DNA of 64,000 nt, taken from assembly GCF_001879205.1 (NCBI RefSeq), contig NZ_MLFK01000002.1, positions 434,001-498,000 of the forward strand, read 5' to 3'. Positions 60,250 through 64,000 of this stretch are shown one piece after another (positions within the stretch are counted from its first letter, which is position 1; every line of letters begins with the position of its first letter). Made by a program: the position numbers and the translations under genes. Below the pieces are notes generated by a model. That model saw only the letters and a list, made by a program, of their open reading frames with translations, did not search any database and was not told the origin of the DNA. The stretch is from Flavobacterium johnsoniae (GTDB lineage Bacteria > Bacteroidota > Bacteroidia > Flavobacteriales > Flavobacteriaceae).

Positions 60250-60996
60250 TTATCCTTTTAAACTTGCTGCTAAATACTCACGGTTCATACGTGCGATATT
60301 TTCAAGCGAAATTCCTTTAGGACATTCAATTTCACAAGCTCCGGTATTAGTACAGTTACCAAAACCTTCGTGATCCATTTGGTGAACCATGTTTAATACA
60401 CGGTCAACCGCCTCAACTTTACCTTGCGGTAATAAAGCATATTGCGATACTTTTGCAGCAACGAACAACATTGCTGATGAGTTTTTACAAGTTGCAACAC
60501 AAGCTCCGCAACCAATACAAGCAGCAGCATCAAATGATTTATCTGCATCGTGTTTGTTAATTGGAATTGTATTCGCATCAATTGTATTTCCTGAAGTATT
60601 TACAGAGATAAATCCACCTGCGTGCTGAATTCTGTCAAAAGAACTTCTGTCAACAACTAAATCTTTAATTACAGGGAAAGCTTTTGCTCTAAATGGCTCG
60701 ATAAAAATCGTATCACCATCTTTAAACATACGCATGTGTAACTGGCAAGTTGTAACACCTCTGTCTGGTCCGTGAGCTTCTCCATTGATGAATAATGAAC
60801 ACATTCCGCAGATTCCTTCACGACAATCGTGATCAAATGCTACCGGCTCTTCTCCTCTGTTGATTAATTGTTCGTTAAGAACATCAAGCATTTCAAGGAA
60901 AGACATATCTGGTTCGATTCCGTCGATTGGGTATTCAACGATTCCCCCTTTATCTTGGGCGTTTTTTTGACGCCATATTTTTAATGTAAGTTTCAT
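60250..60996 (-). CDS. sdhB: succinate dehydrogenase/fumarate reductase iron-sulfur subunit
   Basis: 248 residues. The 2Fe-2S domain has [13 protein letters not shown] and a fourth Cys in GVTTC. The 4Fe-4S and 3Fe-4S clusters are bound by [16 protein letters not shown] and [14 protein letters not shown]. Passes electrons from SdhA to the cytochrome b subunit at the inner membrane. Third gene of sdhCAB, type B layout. Confidence 0.97.
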   Translation of the reverse strand: MKLTLKIWRQKNAQDKGGIVEYPIDGIEPDMSFLEMLDVLNEQLINRGEEPVAFDHDCREGICGMCSLFINGEAHGPDRGVTTCQLHMRMFKDGDTIFIEPFRAKAFPVIKDLVVDRSSFDRIQHAGGFISVNTSGNTIDANTIPINKHDADKSFDAAACIGCGACVATCKNSSAMLFVAAKVSQYALLPQGKVEAVDRVLNMVHQMDHEGFGNCTNTGACEIECPKGISLENIARMNREYLAASLKG

Positions 60997-61010
60997 ACCT
61001 TTTTAGTTTG

Positions 61011-61084
61011 AAAGTCATAAAGTCGAAAGTCGAAAGTCGTTTGACACATTTTGCCTTTTGACTTTAAGACTTTGGACTTTCGAC
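61011..61084. repeat. inverted repeat of AAAGTCG units between sdhA and sdhB
   Basis: Left arm AAAGTCATAAAGTCGAAAGTC..., right arm GACTTTAAGACTTTGGACTTTCGAC. The resulting stem of AAAGTC units sits inside the operon and could give differential mRNA stability. Confidence 0.6.
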
Positions 61085-61091
61085 CAAATTC

Positions 61092-63092
61092 TTATTTATA
61101 GCTTCTTTGAACTAATTTAATGTTTTCGTAATTAAGAGGTTCTTTGTGTAATACGGCATCACTTGGTTTTCCTTTGTATTCCCAAGCAGCAACGTATGCA
61201 AAGTTTTCATCATCACGAAGTGCTTCTCCTTCTTCTGTCTGGTATTCCTCACGGAAGTGACCTCCACAAGATTCGTTACGGTGTAAAGCATCTTTCGCGA
61301 ACAATTCTCCTAATTCTAAGAAATCTGCAACACGAGTTGCTTTTTCTAATTCCTGATTAAATTCGTTAGCACTTCCTGGTACTTTTACATCTCTATAAAA
61401 CTCTTCACGTAAAGCGGCAATTTCTTCGATAGCTTCAGTTAAACCTTTAGCATTACGAGCCATACCTACTTTATCCCACATGATTTTTCCTAATTTTTTG
61501 TGGAAATAATCTACAGAATGTTTACCGTTGTTATTGATAAATTTCTCGATTTGATCTTTTACCGCTTTTTCAGCTTCAACGAATTCTGGTAAATCTGTAG
61601 AAATTTCTCCCATTTTAATATCCGGAGCAAGATAATCTCCGATAGTATATGGCAATACGAAATATCCATCAGCCAATCCCTGCATTAAAGCAGAAGCTCC
61701 AAGTCTGTTTGCTCCGTGGTCAGAGAAGTTAGATTCTCCAATTGAGAAACATCCCGGAATTGTAGTCATTAAGTTATAATCAACCCAAGTTCCACCCATT
61801 GTGTAGTGAACCGCAGGATAAATCATCATTGGTGTTACATAAGGATCTTCGTCTACAATTTTCAAGTACATTTGGAATAAGTTTCCGTATTTACTCTTAA
61901 CGATTGCAGTTCCTAATTTAGTAACCAAAGCTGCATCATTAGCATCTAAACCTTTTACGTAAGCTTCTTCAGTTCCGTAACGTTTAATTGCTGCTGCGAA
62001 ATCTAAGTAAACCGCTTCTCCAGTTTTGTTAACTCCAAAACCAGCATCACATCTTTCTTTAGCCGCACGAGACGCAACGTCACGAGGAACTAAGTTACCA
62101 AAAGCAGGATATCTTCTTTCTAAGAAATAATCTCTCTCAGCTTCAGATAAATCAGTTGCTTTTTTTCTTCCTTCGCGAATTGCCTGAGCATCTTCTAATT
62201 TTGCAGGAACCCAAATACGACCGTCATTACGCAATGATTCAGACATCAAAGTCAGTTTTGACTGATGATCTCCAGAAACCGGAATACATGTTGGGTGAAT
62301 TTGTGTGTAGCAAGGATTTGCGAAAAACGCTCCTTTTTTATGAATTTTCCAAGCTGCTGTTGCGTTTGATCCCATAGCATTTGTTGAAAGGAAAAATACG
62401 TTTCCGTATCCTCCAGAACCAATTACTACCGCGTGAGCAGAATGTCTTTCTATTTCTCCGGTGATTAAGTTACGAGCGATAATACCTCTCGCTTTTCCGT
62501 CAACGATTACAATATCAAGCATTTCGTGACGGTTGTACATTTTAATTTTTCCACGGCCAATCTGACGGTTCATTGCAGAATAAGCTCCTAGCAACAATTG
62601 CTGTCCTGTTTGTCCTTGTGCGTAGAATGTACGAGAAACCAAAGTTCCTCCAAAAGAACGGTTATCTAAAAGTCCGCCGTATTCACGAGCCAATGGTACC
62701 CCTTGAGCTACACACTGGTCAATAATATTAGCCGAAACTTCAGCCAAACGGTGAACGTTTGCCTCACGTGCACGGTAGTCACCTCCTTTTACAGTATCGT
62801 AGAACAATCTGTAAACTGAGTCACCGTCACCTTTATAATTTTTTGCAGCGTTGATACCCCCTTGTGCTGCAATAGAGTGCGCACGACGTGGTGAATCCTG
62901 GAAGCAAAATGCTTTTACGTTATATCCTAACTCAGCCAAAGTAGCCGCAGCCGAACCTCCAGCCAAACCTGTACCAACTACAATAATATCTAAATTACGT
63001 TTGTTAGCAGGGTTTACTAAATTAATATGATCTTTATAATTTGTCCATTTGTCCGCTATAGGACCATTTGGAATTTTTGAATCTAATGCCAT
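61092..63092 (-). CDS. sdhA: succinate dehydrogenase/fumarate reductase flavoprotein subunit
   Basis: 666 residues. FAD-binding [17 protein letters not shown] near the N-terminus and the covalent-FAD His in [14 protein letters not shown]. The active-site region is HPTCIPV, then [35 protein letters not shown]. The length and the lack of a twin-arginine signal fit type B SdhA of Bacteroidota. Confidence 0.97.
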   Translation of the reverse strand: MALDSKIPNGPIADKWTNYKDHINLVNPANKRNLDIIVVGTGLAGGSAAATLAELGYNVKAFCFQDSPRRAHSIAAQGGINAAKNYKGDGDSVYRLFYDTVKGGDYRAREANVHRLAEVSANIIDQCVAQGVPLAREYGGLLDNRSFGGTLVSRTFYAQGQTGQQLLLGAYSAMNRQIGRGKIKMYNRHEMLDIVIVDGKARGIIARNLITGEIERHSAHAVVIGSGGYGNVFFLSTNAMGSNATAAWKIHKKGAFFANPCYTQIHPTCIPVSGDHQSKLTLMSESLRNDGRIWVPAKLEDAQAIREGRKKATDLSEAERDYFLERRYPAFGNLVPRDVASRAAKERCDAGFGVNKTGEAVYLDFAAAIKRYGTEEAYVKGLDANDAALVTKLGTAIVKSKYGNLFQMYLKIVDEDPYVTPMMIYPAVHYTMGGTWVDYNLMTTIPGCFSIGESNFSDHGANRLGASALMQGLADGYFVLPYTIGDYLAPDIKMGEISTDLPEFVEAEKAVKDQIEKFINNNGKHSVDYFHKKLGKIMWDKVGMARNAKGLTEAIEEIAALREEFYRDVKVPGSANEFNQELEKATRVADFLELGELFAKDALHRNESCGGHFREEYQTEEGEALRDDENFAYVAAWEYKGKPSDAVLHKEPLNYENIKLVQRSYK

Positions 63093-63103
63093 TATAATTG
63101 ATA

Positions 63104-63769
63104 TTAATTATTGAAATGATGAAATAATGCGATAATTACGAAAAGTGCCGGCACCACAACTGCGAACCAGTAACCTACTTTACTTAAAAATCTTGAATAC
63201 TTGTTGTGCATCCCTACTGATTGAAGAGAAGATGCAAACCCGTGCCATAAGTGGAATCCTAAAAGGATGAAAGACACGCAGTATAATCCTGTGCGAATTG
63301 GATCGTGAAATTTATGAACTAACTCTCCATAATACCTAGTAGCATCTGGTGCTGTACCTGCAATATATTTGTAGGTAACTTCAGGAAACCAGAAATCATA
63401 AAAATGCAATCCTAAGAATGCCAAAATAACCAATCCAGAAATAATCATATTTCTAGAACTCCAAGAAGCATTTGCCGCTCCGTTGTATTTTGCATACGCA
63501 ATTGGTCTTGCTGCGCTGTTTTGAGCTGTTAGTACAAATCCCATAACGAAATGGAAAATTACCCCGAACGCCAAAACTGGCTGCATTACATATTGTATCA
63601 GCGGATTGTATCCCATAAAGTGAGAAGCTTCGTTGAAAACGTCTTCACTCAAAATAGAAATAAAATTTAAGGAAACATGCAGCGCTAAAAACGTGATTAA
63701 GAATATTCCCGAAAGAGCCATAGCTACTTTCTTTAAGATGGAAGCATTCAATAGTGCAGATTGTGCCAT
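63104..63769 (-). CDS. sdhC: succinate dehydrogenase cytochrome b subunit (type B)
   Basis: 221 residues with five membrane helices and conserved His in [28 protein letters not shown] and [10 protein letters not shown] for two hemes b. It replaces the separate SdhC/SdhD anchors of type C complexes. The first gene of sdhCAB, with a promoter candidate upstream; 11 bases before sdhA. Confidence 0.95.
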   Translation of the reverse strand: MAQSALLNASILKKVAMALSGIFLITFLALHVSLNFISILSEDVFNEASHFMGYNPLIQYVMQPVLAFGVIFHFVMGFVLTAQNSAARPIAYAKYNGAANASWSSRNMIISGLVILAFLGLHFYDFWFPEVTYKYIAGTAPDATRYYGELVHKFHDPIRTGLYCVSFILLGFHLWHGFASSLQSVGMHNKYSRFLSKVGYWFAVVVPALFVIIALFHHFNN

Positions 63770-63802
63770 AAGTGTTTAAGTAGTTTGTTTTAAAAAATTA
63801 GA

Positions 63803-63833
63803 CAAAAATAACTCAATTACAAAAGAACTACAA
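63803..63833 (-). promoter_or_regulatory. promoter of sdhCAB
   Basis: Minus strand: TTG (63833-63831), 20 bases, then TATTTTTG (63810-63803), matching TTG-N17-23-TAnnTTTG. The start site would lie about 27 bases before the sdhC ATG. The rest of 63834-64000 is AT-rich with nothing recognisable. Confidence 0.5.
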
Positions 63834-64000
63834 CCATTTCGCTGTTATTTATAATGATTTTAAAATAGACTACGTATACGTACTTTTACTTATAAAAAGC
63901 AGACATTACCAATTTATTTTATTATAAAATTTTGTAAAACTGGCTCTTAGACGTTTAATTCATACTAATTACGCACTACACAGTCTTTCATAAAAGTTTA

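Noticed and set aside
1..64000. CRISPR array, prophage or insertion sequence
   Set aside because: No regularly spaced repeats with unique spacers, no transposase or phage structural genes were seen on either strand.

Overview
The window is a stretch of chromosome from an AT-rich member of the Bacteroidota, most likely a Flavobacterium. The evidence is a SusC/SusD pair, a type-B succinate dehydrogenase with a five-helix cytochrome b, many small signal-peptide proteins and lipoproteins, promoters of the form TAnnTTTG, and the palindromic intergenic repeats (GCCACAGATT...AATCTGTGGC and relatives) that litter flavobacterial genomes. It is mostly ordinary chromosomal backbone with three accessory-looking regions. 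No prophage, transposase or CRISPR array was seen.

Layout. 1-10.6 kb: housekeeping and envelope genes (tdk, rsmI, a HopJ-family protein, recJ, an MFS exporter, an alpha/beta hydrolase, a heptaheme cytochrome c lipoprotein, an LpxH-type hydrolase, queD). 10.6-12.5 kb: two 58-residue membrane proteins, a crotonase, tRNA-Ala(GGC) preceded by a degenerate copy of itself and followed by a truncated GIY-YIG endonuclease remnant. 12.5-16.2 kb: five same-strand genes of unknown function, including a probable SUKH (SMI1/KNR4) protein. 16.3-19.2 kb: a tightly overlapping oxidase-mtgA-lpxR operon. 19.4-21.3 kb: an S9 peptidase. 21.5-27.3 kb: a hybrid histidine kinase, an NtrC-type regulator and five tandem PepSY-like secreted proteins, headed by a candidate sigma-54 promoter with upstream activator-like repeats. 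27.4-31.3 kb: yceD-rpmF-fabH-accB-accC. 31.4-34.9 kb: pdxA (interrupted by an in-frame stop), ribE, a cytochrome P450 and a small membrane protein. 35.4-38.9 kb: a restriction-modification island (C5 methylase, B3-domain endonuclease, Vsr, PD-(D/E)xK protein) next to tRNA-Met/Ile2(CAT). 39.2-45.6 kb: methylmalonyl-CoA epimerase, two uncharacterised secreted proteins, an Ig-like lipoprotein and an omega-amidase-type nitrilase. 45.8-60.2 kb: a catabolic locus. 60.2-63.8 kb: sdhCAB, in the transcription order C-A-B on the minus strand.

The most interesting part is 45.8-60.2 kb. SusC, SusD, a GntP aldonate permease, RidA, a KDG-type kinase, a KDPG aldolase, a fold-III PLP enzyme, an M19 dipeptidase-family amidohydrolase, a DeoR repressor and a GH20 hexosaminidase with a PA14 domain fit together as a route for an amino-sugar acid (N-acetylglucosaminate or glucosaminate, for example from oxidised chitin ends). 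The steps would be: release by GH20, uptake, deacylation, PLP-dependent loss of ammonia to KDG, phosphorylation, and cleavage to pyruvate and glyceraldehyde-3-phosphate. A 17-bp near-palindrome (TTGCA-N7-TGCAA type) lies at the same distance upstream of the -7 box of both susC (two copies 20 bp apart) and the hexosaminidase gene. It is the likely DeoR operator tying the locus together.

The kinase/regulator/PepSY region is the second coherent system: it has a textbook sigma-54 layout over an array of five paralogous periplasmic proteins. All functions here are inferred from sequence reading alone; nothing was searched or computed.
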